This document shows, piece after piece, positions 33,726-43,067 of a stretch of 64,000 bases of DNA (position 1 is its first letter; each line of letters starts with the position of its first letter). Below the pieces are notes generated by a model. It was not told the DNA's origin, did no database searches, and saw nothing but the letters and a program-made list of their open reading frames with translations. Position numbers and translations under genes: made by a program. The stretch covers positions 19,285 to 83,284 of the forward strand of contig JALNXH010000017.1 of NCBI GenBank assembly GCA_023230455.1. The letters run 5' to 3'. The DNA is from Rhodocyclaceae bacterium. Its GTDB lineage: Bacteria; Pseudomonadota; Gammaproteobacteria; Burkholderiales; Rhodocyclaceae.

Positions 33726-36700
33726 TCAGGAAGTGGCGCGACCTTGCATGGCCGCGTAGTAAAGAATCGGAATCACCACCAGGGTCAGCAGGGTGGAGAC
33801 AAAAATGCCGAAGATCAGGCTGATGGCGAGGCCGTTGAAGATCGGGTCGTCGAGGATGAACATTGCACCGAGCATCGCCGCCAGCGCGGTGAGTGCAATC
33901 GGCTTGGCGCGTACTGCGGCGGAGCGGATCACCGCTTCGGCGAAGTCAATGCCTCTGGCGCGCTCCTGGTTGATGAAGTCCACCAGCAGGATCGAGTTGC
34001 GCACGATGATGCCGGCCATGGCGATCATGCCGATCATCGAAGTGGCGGTGAATTGCGCGCCGAGCAGAGCGTGGCCGGGCATCACGCCGACGATGGTGAG
34101 CGGGATCGGCGCCATGATGATCAGCGGTGCCAGGTAGTTGCCGAACTGGGCCACCACCAGCAGATAGATCAGCACCAGGCCCACCGCATAGGCGAGGCCC
34201 ATGTCGCGGAAGGTTTCGTAGGTGACCTGCCACTCGCCGTCCCACTTGATCGCGTAGCCGGCATACGGATCCTTCGGCTGACGGATGAAGTATTCGCCGA
34301 GTTCCTCGGGTAGCGCGCTGCGCATGGCGAACATGCCATACAAGGGTGAATCCAGTTTGCCGCCCATGTCGCCCATCACGTACACCACGGGCAGCAAATC
34401 CTTGTGATAGATGGTTTGTTCGCGGCGGCTCTTTTTCACTTCGACCAGTTCCGAGATCGGCAGCAGCTGGCCCGAGGATGAGCGCACGCGCAGGCGCAAC
34501 AACTGGTCGAGCGAGTTCTGCCGCTCGGCCGGCAGCACCACGCGTACCGGCACTTCGTATTTCGATTCGCCGTCGTGCACCGGCGTCACGTCTTCGCCGG
34601 AGAGCCCCATGCGCACCACGTCGACGATGTCGCGCTGGGCCACGCCCATCAGCGCCGCCTTGGCCTGATCGACGCGCAGCACCAGTTTTTCCGCCGGTTC
34701 GTCGATGGTGTCGTCCACCGCCATCACATCGGGTGTCGATTCGAAGATCTTGCGCAGGCGCTGCGCCATGGCGATCTGGCCGGCGTAGTCGGGGCCGTAC
34801 ACCTCGGCGACGATCGGCGCCAGCACCGGCGGGCCGGGCGGCACTTCCACCACCTTGGCGTTGCCGTCGTAGCGGCGGCCGATCTCGGCCACCTGGTCGC
34901 GAATGGTCTGGGCGATTTCGTGGCTGCTGCGCTCACGATGATGTTTGTCCACCAGATTGACCTGGATGTCGCCCATCTCCGGCTGCGCCCGCAGGTAGTA
35001 CTGGCGCACCAGACCGTTGAAGTTGATCGGGCTGGCGGTACCGGCATAGGCCTGGAAGTCGCGGACTTCTTCGACCGTCGCCAGATAGGCCGAAATCGCT
35101 CGCAGCGCTTGCGCGGTTTCCTCGACCGGCGTGCCCACAGGCATGTCGAGTACCACCTGAAATTCGCTCTTGTTGTCGAGCGGCAGCATTTTCAGCACCA
35201 CCAGTTTGAACACCCCGAGCGACACCGAGACGACGATGGCGGCGAGCAGGCCCAGCCACAAGCCCCAGCGCGCCGAGCGGCGTTGCAGGAAGGGTGTCAT
35301 CAGGCGGCGGAAGAACCCCTGTAGTCGTAAATCCAGGGCGTTTTCTTTGTGGCCACCGGCGTCGTGCGGCTTCATCAGTTTTAGTGCCAGCCAGGGCGTG
35401 ACGATGAACGCCACCGCCAACGAGATGAACATGCCCATCGACGAGTTGATCGGGATCGGGCTCATGTACGGCCCCATCAAACCAGAGACGAAGGCCATCG
35501 GCAGCAATGCGGCAATGACGGTGAAGGTGGCGAGGATGGTCGGCCCGCCGACTTCGTCCACTGCGCCGGGAATGATTTCCCAGAGCGCCTTTTGCGGATG
35601 CAGCTGCTGCCAGCGGTGGATGTTCTCCACCACCACGATGGCGTCGTCGACCAGGATGCCGATGGAGAAGATCAGTGCGAACAGCGAGACGCGGTTGAGA
35701 GTGAAACCGTAGGCCCAGGAGGCGAACAGCGTTGCCGCCAGGGTCAGCGTCACAGCGGTGCCGACGATGAAGGCTTCGCGCTTGCCGAGCGTGAACAACA
35801 CCAGCAGTACGACGAAGGCGGTGGCGAAGACCAGCTTGCCGATCAGTTTTTGCGCCTTGTCGGTGGCGGTGGCGCCGTAGTTGCGGGTAATGGTGAATTC
35901 GACGCCCTCCGGAATCACCGTGCCCTTCAGCGCATTGGCGCGCTCGATGACCGCTGCCGCGACGTCGGCGGCGTTGACCCCTGGCTTCTTCGACACCGCC
36001 AGCGTCACCGCCGGCATTTCCTCGCCGTTGCCGCCCTTGCCGAGGCCGTGCCAGACGAATCGGCTGGGCTGGTCGGGGCCGTCGACGATTTGCGCGACGT
36101 CGGACATGAACACCGGCCGGCCGTTGCCGACGCCGACCACCAGCCGCTTCACGTCGGCGGCGGATTCGATGTAGGTGCCGGTCTGCACCAGCACTTCCTT
36201 GTTCTGCGCTACCAGACTGCCGGCCGGCTGCGAAGCGTTGGACACTTGCAGTGCGGCGCGCAAGTCCTGCGCCGTGATGTTGTGCGCATTCATCCGCTCG
36301 GCATCCATGATCACGCGGATGACGTGGCCGGGGCCGCCGATGGTCTGCACGTCGCGCGTACCGGCGACGCGCTTGAGTTCGATCTCCGCCGCCCGCGCTA
36401 CCTGCTGCATTTCGAAGCCGGATTTGTCCTTGTCGGCGCTCCACAGTGTCAGCGCGACGATCGGTACATCGTCGATGCCCTTCGGTTTGACTACCGGCTC
36501 ACCGACGCCGAGGTTCGGCGCCAGCCAGTCCTTGTGCGAATGGATGGTGTCGTAGAGCCGCACCAGCGCGGTCTGTTCGCGCACGCCAACGTAATACTGC
36601 ACGGTGATCACCGCCATCCCCGGGCGCGAGACCGAGAACACATGCTCGACGCCGGCAATGCGCGACAGCACCTGCTCCGCCGGGCGCGCGACCAGGCTCT

Positions 36701-36908
36701 CGACATCCTTGGCCGAGGCACCGGGGAAAGGGACGATGACGTTGGCCATGGTCACGTCGATCTGCGGTTCTTCCTCGCGCGGCGTGATGACGGTAGCGAA
36801 AACGCCCAACAGCAAGGCGACCAGAGCGAGCAGCGGGGTGATCGAATGGCGCTGGAAGAAGCCGGCGATGCGTCCGGAAATGCCCATGGCGTGCATTCCT
36901 CCGCTCAT
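33726..36908 (-). CDS. RND efflux transporter permease
   Basis: 1060 residues, the full length for the AcrB/MexB superfamily. Twelve-helix layout with two large periplasmic loops; N-terminal segment RIAGFFQRHSITPLLALVALLLGVFA and conserved PREEEPQIDV. The proton-relay helix 4 region reads ALIFSIGILVDDAIVVVENIHRW (Asp pair), followed by ILATFTVIAALLPMAFVSGLMG. No HME-type metal signature is obvious, so organic or acriflavine-like substrates are more likely. Start ATG overlaps the MFP stop (ATGA). No outer-membrane factor gene is nearby. Confidence 0.93.
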   Translation of the reverse strand: MSGGMHAMGISGRIAGFFQRHSITPLLALVALLLGVFATVITPREEEPQIDVTMANVIVPFPGASAKDVESLVARPAEQVLSRIAGVEHVFSVSRPGMAVITVQYYVGVREQTALVRLYDTIHSHKDWLAPNLGVGEPVVKPKGIDDVPIVALTLWSADKDKSGFEMQQVARAAEIELKRVAGTRDVQTIGGPGHVIRVIMDAERMNAHNITAQDLRAALQVSNASQPAGSLVAQNKEVLVQTGTYIESAADVKRLVVGVGNGRPVFMSDVAQIVDGPDQPSRFVWHGLGKGGNGEEMPAVTLAVSKKPGVNAADVAAAVIERANALKGTVIPEGVEFTITRNYGATATDKAQKLIGKLVFATAFVVLLVLFTLGKREAFIVGTAVTLTLAATLFASWAYGFTLNRVSLFALIFSIGILVDDAIVVVENIHRWQQLHPQKALWEIIPGAVDEVGGPTILATFTVIAALLPMAFVSGLMGPYMSPIPINSSMGMFISLAVAFIVTPWLALKLMKPHDAGGHKENALDLRLQGFFRRLMTPFLQRRSARWGLWLGLLAAIVVSVSLGVFKLVVLKMLPLDNKSEFQVVLDMPVGTPVEETAQALRAISAYLATVEEVRDFQAYAGTASPINFNGLVRQYYLRAQPEMGDIQVNLVDKHHRERSSHEIAQTIRDQVAEIGRRYDGNAKVVEVPPGPPVLAPIVAEVYGPDYAGQIAMAQRLRKIFESTPDVMAVDDTIDEPAEKLVLRVDQAKAALMGVAQRDIVDVVRMGLSGEDVTPVHDGESKYEVPVRVVLPAERQNSLDQLLRLRVRSSSGQLLPISELVEVKKSRREQTIYHKDLLPVVYVMGDMGGKLDSPLYGMFAMRSALPEELGEYFIRQPKDPYAGYAIKWDGEWQVTYETFRDMGLAYAVGLVLIYLLVVAQFGNYLAPLIIMAPIPLTIVGVMPGHALLGAQFTATSMIGMIAMAGIIVRNSILLVDFINQERARGIDFAEAVIRSAAVRAKPIALTALAAMLGAMFILDDPIFNGLAISLIFGIFVSTLLTLVVIPILYYAAMQGRATS

Positions 36909-37885
36909 GGCTTGCGCGTGGCGGCAATTCCGGCCTGCACCGGATCGAGGGAAATCCGCTCACCCGGTTTCAGTCCGGCCAGCACCTCGATGCCGTCGGC
37001 CGACGGTTCGCCGAGGCGGACCTGGCGTAGGTGGGCGAGGTTCTTGTCGTCAAGCACGTAGACCAGCGTGACCTCGCCGCGGCGAATCACGGCCGTGGGC
37101 GGCAGCAGCAGCTTGCTGGCGCGGCCAATGGCCAGATGGATGCGGGCGAACATGCCTGGCGACACGCCTTCGATGCCGGCCGGCAGGTAGGCGCGCACAG
37201 TGGCGGTGCGCGTCTGCGCATCCAGCATCGGCAGCAGCTCGACGCGTTCGGCGGCGATGCGCCGGCCGCTTTCGGGGAATTCGATCCAGGCCTTGAGGTT
37301 GCCGCGCACCGCCTCCAGCACGCGCTGCGGCACCGTCGCCACGGCGCGTAGCCCGCGCGGATCGTAAACCGTCAGCAATGGCTTGCCGGGGACGGCCATG
37401 TCGCCAAGTTCGGCCAGGCGCTGGCCGACCACCCCGGCGAAGGGGGCACCGATGGTGGCGTGGGAGAGGCCGGCGCCGGCCTGTGCGGCCTGCGCCTGTG
37501 CGGCTTTGTAGTCGGCCTCGGCGCGATCCATTGCGGCGGCGCTGACGAATTTCTTTTCCAGCAGGCTGCGCGTGCGCTCGTACTGCGCCTGCGCTTGCAC
37601 CAGTTGGGCGCGGGAGGCGGCATCGGCCTGTGCGGCTTCGCGCGAGTCGATGCGCATCAGCGTTTCGCCGGCGCGCACGCGGGTGCCGGCATCCACCTGC
37701 ACGGCAACGATGCGCCCGGCCACCTGCGCCGCCAGCGTCGCCTGCTTCACCGCATCGACGGTGGCGTCGGCGGGCCAGGTCTGATCGACCTCGCGCAGGT
37801 TCACGAGCGCGGCTTTTTCCTGCGCCGCCAGCAGCGCCGGCACGAAGACAAGGGCAAGGGCAAACAGTCGATGGATCGGCTTCAT
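36905..37885 (-). CDS. RND periplasmic adaptor (membrane fusion protein)
   Basis: 326 residues from ATG 37883-37885 (MKPIHRLFALALVFVPALLAAQ); a GTG three codons upstream is less likely. Signal peptide ~1-22. Then a barrel-sandwich domain (AAQVAGRIVAVQVDAGTRVRAGETLMRID), a helical hairpin with AQAQYERTRSLLEKKFVSAAAMDRAEADYKAAQAQ, the lipoyl return GAPFAGVVGQRLAELGDMAVPGKPLLTV, and the beta-barrel. Bridges the RND permease to an outer-membrane channel. First gene of the operon MFP-RND-DUF2892. Divergent from the OsmC gene across a 42-bp gap holding an ATTAG dyad. Confidence 0.93.
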   Translation of the reverse strand: MKPIHRLFALALVFVPALLAAQEKAALVNLREVDQTWPADATVDAVKQATLAAQVAGRIVAVQVDAGTRVRAGETLMRIDSREAAQADAASRAQLVQAQAQYERTRSLLEKKFVSAAAMDRAEADYKAAQAQAAQAGAGLSHATIGAPFAGVVGQRLAELGDMAVPGKPLLTVYDPRGLRAVATVPQRVLEAVRGNLKAWIEFPESGRRIAAERVELLPMLDAQTRTATVRAYLPAGIEGVSPGMFARIHLAIGRASKLLLPPTAVIRRGEVTLVYVLDDKNLAHLRQVRLGEPSADGIEVLAGLKPGERISLDPVQAGIAATRKP

Positions 37886-37913
37886 TACGCACACACTCCC
37901 AGAAGATTTGAGT

Positions 37914-37929
37914 ATTAGTATATTCTAAT
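37914..37929. promoter_or_regulatory. ATTAG-N6-CTAAT operator-like dyad
   Basis: ATTAG-TATATT-CTAAT, a perfect AT-rich 5-bp dyad in the 42-bp gap between the divergent MFP and OsmC genes. It overlaps the OsmC ATG used here. Similar AT-rich dyads are bound by ArsR-family regulators; no regulator gene is adjacent. Confidence 0.5.
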
Positions 37930-38419
37930 GGATCAAAATCGCAACAACATGGAGAGCCTCATCGTGAGCGACATGGAACCTTTCACCTTCACTCTGGAAC
38001 AGCAGGACGACTATGCCTTTCTGATCCGTTTCGACACACCGGACGCCGCGCCGCTGCTGAGCGACGAACCCGCGCCGTTGGGCCGCGGTGCCGGGCCCAA
38101 TCCGAGCCGGCTGCTGGCGGCGGCGGTGGCCAATTGTCTGTCCGCCAGCCTGCTGTTCGCACTGCGCAAGTTCAAGAACCGGCCGGAGCCGATCCGCGCC
38201 AGCGTGACCACCCGGCTCGGCCGCAATGCCGCCAAGCGACTGCGTGTCGAAGGCATGGAGGTGGATATCCAACTGGGCCGGCCGGGCACCGAGATGGAGC
38301 ATCTGGAGCGCGTGCTGGCGCAGTTCGAGGATTTCTGCGTGGTTACCCAGAGCGTGCGTCAGGGCTTCGAGGTGAATGTGCGGGTGCGCGATGGCGAGGG
38401 GAGGCTGCTCGCGGGATGA
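37928..38419 (+). CDS. OsmC/Ohr family protein
   Basis: 163 residues from ATG 37928; downstream ATG 37949 (MESLIVSD) or 37973 (MEPFTFT) are possible, since the first ATG overlaps an operator-like dyad. The core reads GPNPSRLLAAAVANCLSASLLFALRKFKN...RASVTTRLGRN and ends FEDFCVVTQSVRQGFEVNVRV. OsmC-type peroxiredoxins use two Cys: AVANCLSAS and FEDFCVVTQ fit. Likely reduces organic hydroperoxides or binds thiol compounds. It is divergent from the RND pump and probably co-regulated with it. Confidence 0.85.
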   Translation: MDQNRNNMESLIVSDMEPFTFTLEQQDDYAFLIRFDTPDAAPLLSDEPAPLGRGAGPNPSRLLAAAVANCLSASLLFALRKFKNRPEPIRASVTTRLGRNAAKRLRVEGMEVDIQLGRPGTEMEHLERVLAQFEDFCVVTQSVRQGFEVNVRVRDGEGRLLAG

Positions 38420-38432
38420 ACCGGCCGACGGA

Positions 38433-38798
38433 CTAACCTGGATTCAGCGCATAGGCGGCCATCGCATCGATGACGCTGGTCGCTTCGCCGACCGGAGCGG
38501 CGATGTCGATGGTCAGGCCAGGATGCCGATCCATGGCGTTGGCCGCCCGTTGCGGCAGATCCTTTTTCACATGGCTGCCGGCGGCCATGAAGATCGGCAC
38601 GATGCTGATCCGGCCCACGCCTCCCTGCACCAGCCGGTCGATGGCTTCGTCGAGGCTCGGCTGCATCAGTTCGAGGAAACCCAGTTCCACCGGAGTCTGC
38701 GGCGCGCTGCGGAGAATGGCGGCGCGGATGCGCTGGAACGGCTCCGCCCATTCCGGATTGCGCGCGCCGTGGCCGAACAGGATGATGCCAGTAGTCAT
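38433..38798 (-). CDS. cbiX: Sirohydrochlorin chelatase, short CbiX type
   Basis: 121 residues, a half-size class II chelatase. Metal-binding His10 in LFGHGARNPEW and His76 in MAAGSHVKKDLP are present. It inserts Co or Fe into sirohydrochlorin for cobalamin or siroheme. Because NirB needs siroheme and lies 10 kb away on the same strand, a role in siroheme (SirB-like) is possible (inference). Convergent with OsmC, 13 bp apart. Confidence 0.88.
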   Translation of the reverse strand: MTTGIILFGHGARNPEWAEPFQRIRAAILRSAPQTPVELGFLELMQPSLDEAIDRLVQGGVGRISIVPIFMAAGSHVKKDLPQRAANAMDRHPGLTIDIAAPVGEATSVIDAMAAYALNPG

Positions 38799-38810
38799 TT
38801 TTTTAATCCC

Positions 38811-38958
38811 ATTTAAACCACGGGGGACACAGGGGACCCAGGGGCCACGGGGGAATTCAACAAATGCAATCGACTGGAGCTCCGGCTATTCGCCGAAGAG
38901 CGCCTGCCAAGCATGCATAAGATGTTCCCGTGATTTGCCCCGTGTTCCCCGTGGTTAA
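38811..38958. repeat. Inverted-repeat element, about 150 bp
   Basis: The left end (from ~38811) reads TTTAAACCACGGGGGACACA and continues AGGGGACCCAGGGG. The right end (38921-38958) reads TTCCCG...TTTGCCCC and GTGTTCCCCGTGGTTAA, the reverse complement of the left with few changes. The termini AACCACGGGGxACACxGGG are of the kind dispersed in many proteobacterial genomes as small non-autonomous repeats. No ORF is inside. It fills the gap between cbiX and the MFS gene. Confidence 0.6.
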
Positions 38959-38966
38959 TTGATCTT

Positions 38967-40235
38967 TTATTGCTTGGTTGCCAACGCGTCGTGAATGTTA
39001 CGGCAGCCGGTCTCGCGGATCAGTAGGTTGGCGAGAAAGCCCAGCGCGGCGGCGGCCGCCATCAGGGTCAGGCCACGATGATAGTCCGTCGTCGCGTAAA
39101 TCCGCACGCCCTCGGCGATGCGTCCGCTCCAGCGCAACTCCAGCAGGGCGCCGAATAGCGGTTGCAACAGGCCGGCGCCGACGAAGACGCCGACGTTCAC
39201 TACGCTGGTGGCCATGCCGGAGGACAGCGGTGCGTTCACCTCCTTGGCGCAGGCCCAGGAGAGCGTGAAGCTGGCGGCGAAAAATCCCAGCGCGAAAAAC
39301 AGCCCGTGGCTGAGCCCCGTCACCCCGATACGCTCCGTCGGCAGCAGCAGCCAGAGCAGCGCATAGCCCGCCGAGGCGCCAAGCATCACCGGGCGGCGGC
39401 GGCCGATGCGGTCGGAAAGCCGGGTCCAGGCCATCGAGCCGAAGGCCAGACCGAGGAAGGCGAGACTGACGTGATTGGCCGCCGCGGTCCGCGTCAGGCC
39501 GTGGCTTTGCGTCAGCAGCGGCACGGCCCAGAGTCCGCCGAAGGCGAGAAAACTGCCGGCGATGCCGATGTTGGAGAAGAAGCCCGGCCAGCTATGCCGG
39601 TTGCGCATCACGCGCAGCAATTGGCCGAGCCACTGGGTGCGGTCGCCGCCGCGGGCCGGCGTCGGTGCCACGCCGTAGCGGCTGGCGATGCCGATCAGCA
39701 GCGAAAGCGCGCCGACCGTGACGAATACCGAACGCCAGCCGCCCAACTGCACGGCCAGCGCCAGCGGCGCGCCGGCCGCCACGGCGCCGAGGTTGCCGCA
39801 AAACATGGTCAGCCCGGTCATGGTGGCAAAGCGGCGCTCGTGGAAATTCAGCGCGATGATCTTCAGTGTGGCGATGAAGGTGACCGACACGCCTAAACCG
39901 ACCAGTGCGCGCGCCGCGAACGCGGTTTCGAAGGTGGCCGCGCAACCGAACAGCAGCGCACCGATGCCGGCCAGCAGGCCGCCGCCGAACAGCACCTGAC
40001 GCGGGCCCAAGGTGTCCACCAGTACGCCGGTGGGAATCTGCATCAGCGTATAGACGTAGAAGTAGGTCGCCGCCAGGTTGCCCAATTGCGCGGCGCCGAC
40101 ATTGAATGTCGCTTGCAGATCGGGGGCGATCACCGCCGGTGCGACGCGGTGGAAGAACGACAGCACATAGGCAGCCAGGGCGAGACCGAGCCCGAAATGG
40201 ATGCGGCGGGACGAAGGGGGGGAGGAAGAAAGCAT
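38967..40235 (-). CDS. MFS transporter
   Basis: 422 residues with about twelve hydrophobic segments. MFS-type features: FNVGAAQLGNLAATYFYVYTLMQIPTGVLVDTLGPRQVLFGGG in TM2-3, ARALVGLGVSVTF, and the second-half loop WTRLSDRIGRRRPVM (motif A). The N-terminus is Ser-rich and cytoplasmic. Substrate unknown; the closest group by feel is the anion:cation symporter/NNP-like clade, but no nitrate signature is seen. Monocistronic: the repeat element follows downstream and a 47-bp gap separates it from the antiporter pair. Confidence 0.85.
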   Translation of the reverse strand: MLSSSPPSSRRIHFGLGLALAAYVLSFFHRVAPAVIAPDLQATFNVGAAQLGNLAATYFYVYTLMQIPTGVLVDTLGPRQVLFGGGLLAGIGALLFGCAATFETAFAARALVGLGVSVTFIATLKIIALNFHERRFATMTGLTMFCGNLGAVAAGAPLALAVQLGGWRSVFVTVGALSLLIGIASRYGVAPTPARGGDRTQWLGQLLRVMRNRHSWPGFFSNIGIAGSFLAFGGLWAVPLLTQSHGLTRTAAANHVSLAFLGLAFGSMAWTRLSDRIGRRRPVMLGASAGYALLWLLLPTERIGVTGLSHGLFFALGFFAASFTLSWACAKEVNAPLSSGMATSVVNVGVFVGAGLLQPLFGALLELRWSGRIAEGVRIYATTDYHRGLTLMAAAAALGFLANLLIRETGCRNIHDALATKQ

Positions 40236-40282
40236 GCCCCGATGATACCGATCCGATCTTGTGGCGGCTTGCGCCGCTTGCC

Positions 40283-41641
40283 CTAGGCGCCGGGTTTCGG
40301 ATCGTCCGCTGTTGGTTCAGACGACGCCAGCAGGCGGATAAGCATCGGGGGCGTGAGCAGCGTGGTGAGGATCACCATGACTACCACGGCGGAGAACAGG
40401 GCTTCATCCATGACGCCCAGGTGTTTGCCGGCCATGGCGAAGATCAGTCCGACCTCGCCGCGCGGCACCATCCCCCAGCCAACCAGCCAGCGCGATCCCT
40501 TGCCGGCGCACAGGCCGGCGGCAAGCTTGCCTACAACGGCGGCGACGGTGATGCCCAACGCGACGGCCAGCACCGCCGAATCGGCAAAGACATGCAGATC
40601 CACCTGCATACCGGTAAGCACGAAGAACACCGGAACGAAGAAGTAGCCGATGGGTTCGAGCATGTGTTCGTGTTGATGCCGCGTGTGGCCGAGCAGCGCG
40701 GACTTTACTCGCTCCGCGACCGATACCGGAGCGGTGGCCAGCAGCGGTTCAATTTCGGCGACGATGCGCGGCGTGCGGAAATCCTTGAGAAATAGGGGTT
40801 CGAACAACAGGCCGGCGGCGAAGGCGCCGATGATCGGTGCCAGTCCGGCCGCATGCGCCAGCCAAGCGAGGAACAGGCCGGTCGCCAACACCTGCGCGAA
40901 GAGCATGCTTTGGCCGTGGTCGATGCGGGCCAGCCAACGGCTGGAGTGGCGTGCTACCAGACGCCCGATGCCGATGCTGCCGATCAGGAATAAGGTGCTC
41001 TTGGCAATGATCCAGAGAACCTCGGCGGTGCTGACGTTGCCGGCTGTTACCAGATTGGAAACCACGGCGAGGATCACCAGGCCGAGCACGTCGTCGATCA
41101 CTGCGGCACCGAGGACGATGCGCGCTGCCGGCAGGTGCAAGCGGCCGAGATCGCGAAAAACGCGTCCGGTAATACCGACGGAGGTAGCGGCTAGTGTGGC
41201 GCCCAGAAACAGGTAGGTGTTCTGTCCGTGTCCAGGTAACAGCAATGGCCCGGCCAGCAGCACGCCGATCAGAAACGGTGCAGCTACGCCTACCGCGGCA
41301 ACGGCGCTGGCTCTGCCACCGACCCTAGCCAGATCGGCAAGCCGCGTTTCCAGTCCGATCTGTAGCAACAGTACGATGACGCCCAGTTCGGCGATAAACG
41401 CAATAACGGGGTCGCGGGCAATGCTGTCGAACACGCCGATACCGAGCAGCGAAAGATTGCCTAGCACCACCCCTAGCAGCAGTTCACCGAGCACAGCCGG
41501 AAAACCGAAACGCTGGGCGAGAGGGGCGAACAGCCGCGCCGCCATGAGGATCAGCGCCAGCCAGAGCAGGTTCTCGCCGATGCCCCCGGCATCGGCGGCA
41601 AGGGCTGGTAGGGGAGCCAATAACAGCAGTAGCGGGCCCAT
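40283..41641 (-). CDS. Cation:proton antiporter, CPA2 family
   Basis: 452 residues with about twelve membrane segments. A cleavable-looking leader (LLLLLAPLPALAADAGGIGE) precedes ARLFAPLAQRFGFPAVLGELLLGVVLGN and ELGVIVLLLQIGLET. The CPA2 ion-binding region is AARIVLGAAVIDDVLGLVILAVVSN, with the conserved Asp pair. No C-terminal RCK/TrkA domain, unlike the Kef-like gene at 57.7 kb. The ATG directly follows the NhaD-like stop (TGAATG), so the two antiporters are translationally coupled. Confidence 0.9.
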   Translation of the reverse strand: MGPLLLLLAPLPALAADAGGIGENLLWLALILMAARLFAPLAQRFGFPAVLGELLLGVVLGNLSLLGIGVFDSIARDPVIAFIAELGVIVLLLQIGLETRLADLARVGGRASAVAAVGVAAPFLIGVLLAGPLLLPGHGQNTYLFLGATLAATSVGITGRVFRDLGRLHLPAARIVLGAAVIDDVLGLVILAVVSNLVTAGNVSTAEVLWIIAKSTLFLIGSIGIGRLVARHSSRWLARIDHGQSMLFAQVLATGLFLAWLAHAAGLAPIIGAFAAGLLFEPLFLKDFRTPRIVAEIEPLLATAPVSVAERVKSALLGHTRHQHEHMLEPIGYFFVPVFFVLTGMQVDLHVFADSAVLAVALGITVAAVVGKLAAGLCAGKGSRWLVGWGMVPRGEVGLIFAMAGKHLGVMDEALFSAVVVMVILTTLLTPPMLIRLLASSEPTADDPKPGA

Positions 41642-42976
41642 TCAGCGGGTCACGGCTGGAGACTGTGCCGTTGGTACTACCTTGTTGGTCTTGTGCGGTT
41701 CATGGGGATGCCAGCCGAGCAGCGCCAGCAGGACAAAGAATCCGGTGACGTAGGCGACAACCACGAACCATCCGTGGCGCAGCCAGAGGGTTACCGAGCG
41801 GGCTTCGGGGTACATGTTGGAAAGCGCCACCCCGGCCGACGAGCCGAACCAGACCATCGACCCGCCGAAGCCGACCGCGTAGGCCAGAACGCCCCAGTCG
41901 TAACCGCCCTGTTTGAGCGCCAGGGCGGTTAGGGGGATGTTGTCGAAGACGGCTGAAACGAAACCCAGGCCGAGGGTCGTCGGCCACGAGGCGCCGGGCA
42001 GTTTCTCCACCGGCATCATCGAGGCGCAGAGCACCAGGGAGAGCAGGAACACGGCGCCGCGCAGGCTTTCGGGGAGGACTTCCCAGTCGTGGCGGCGTAC
42101 GGGCAGGGTGAGCATGATGGCTAGCCAGACGGATGCTCCGAGGAAGGGGAAGTGATCGGCTTCTTCGGGATAGAAGAGGTTGACGAAAATGTTGGTGGCC
42201 ATTGCGAGCGACAACATCAAGCCGACGATGCCCACTCTGGCCCAGTCGATATGGGTGTGGCCGTGGCCGCCCTTGAGAATTGGCGCGTAAGCCTGCTGTA
42301 GCCGGGCGGCAGGAATGCCGAACACGATCAGGGCGGTGGCGGATGCGACAAAAGCATGGGTAACGTCGAGTGGCGAGACGCCGTCGATCCACATCATGGT
42401 GGTGGTGGTGTCGCCCAGCACCGAACCGGCACCGCCGGCGTTGGAGGCCGCGACGATGGCGGCCAGATAGCCGATATGGACTTTGGCGCGGAACAACTGG
42501 TGGGCCATGGCGCCGCCGATTAGCGCGGCGGCGATGTTGTCGAGAAAGGAGGACAGCACGAACACCATGACCAACATCAGAAAGGCTCCCCTCCAGTCGT
42601 CCGGCAGATACTTGGGCAGGATTACCGGGATGTGGCTTTTCTCGAAATGTCGGGCGAGGAGGGCGAAGCCGAGCAACAGCAACAGCAAGTTAGCGAGGGT
42701 GACCGACTCATGTCCCAGGTGCGCCGCGAAACCGGGGAATCCCGCTCCGGTTGCGAACCCGGTGACGAAGGTCTTGTAGAGCGCGATGACGGCGAAGCCG
42801 GAGAGTCCGACATACAGGGTCTGGTTGTGGAACAGCGCGACGCCCAGCAGTGTGGCGCCGAACAGGATGAACTCGATAGGGAATCCGATGCTGGGCGACA
42901 TATCCGCCGCCTGTACGGCCGCACTGAAAAGAAGAGCGGCCAAGCCTAGAACCATGTTGCGCACAGGGAGTGTCAT
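41642..42976 (-). CDS. NhaD-type sodium:proton antiporter
   Basis: 444 residues. A signal-like first helix (NMVLGLAALLFSAAVQAAD) is followed by ~11 hydrophobic segments. Ion transporter-superfamily features: LVMVFVLSSFLDNIAAALIGGAMAHQL, AAIVAASNAGGAGSVLGDTTTTMMWIDGVSP and GFVSAVFDNIPLTALALKQGGYDWG. These match NhaD and related DUF1646/citrate-like transporters. Likely exports Na+ in exchange for H+. First gene of a two-antiporter operon. Confidence 0.9.
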   Translation of the reverse strand: MTLPVRNMVLGLAALLFSAAVQAADMSPSIGFPIEFILFGATLLGVALFHNQTLYVGLSGFAVIALYKTFVTGFATGAGFPGFAAHLGHESVTLANLLLLLLGFALLARHFEKSHIPVILPKYLPDDWRGAFLMLVMVFVLSSFLDNIAAALIGGAMAHQLFRAKVHIGYLAAIVAASNAGGAGSVLGDTTTTMMWIDGVSPLDVTHAFVASATALIVFGIPAARLQQAYAPILKGGHGHTHIDWARVGIVGLMLSLAMATNIFVNLFYPEEADHFPFLGASVWLAIMLTLPVRRHDWEVLPESLRGAVFLLSLVLCASMMPVEKLPGASWPTTLGLGFVSAVFDNIPLTALALKQGGYDWGVLAYAVGFGGSMVWFGSSAGVALSNMYPEARSVTLWLRHGWFVVVAYVTGFFVLLALLGWHPHEPHKTNKVVPTAQSPAVTR

Positions 42977-43067
42977 GTAGGGTTTCAGACAATTTCGATG
43001 ATGAAGGGCAGTGTAGCAAGCAGCATTCCCGGTACTCCATCATGCGGTGCGTCGATAGGCCGCCGGT

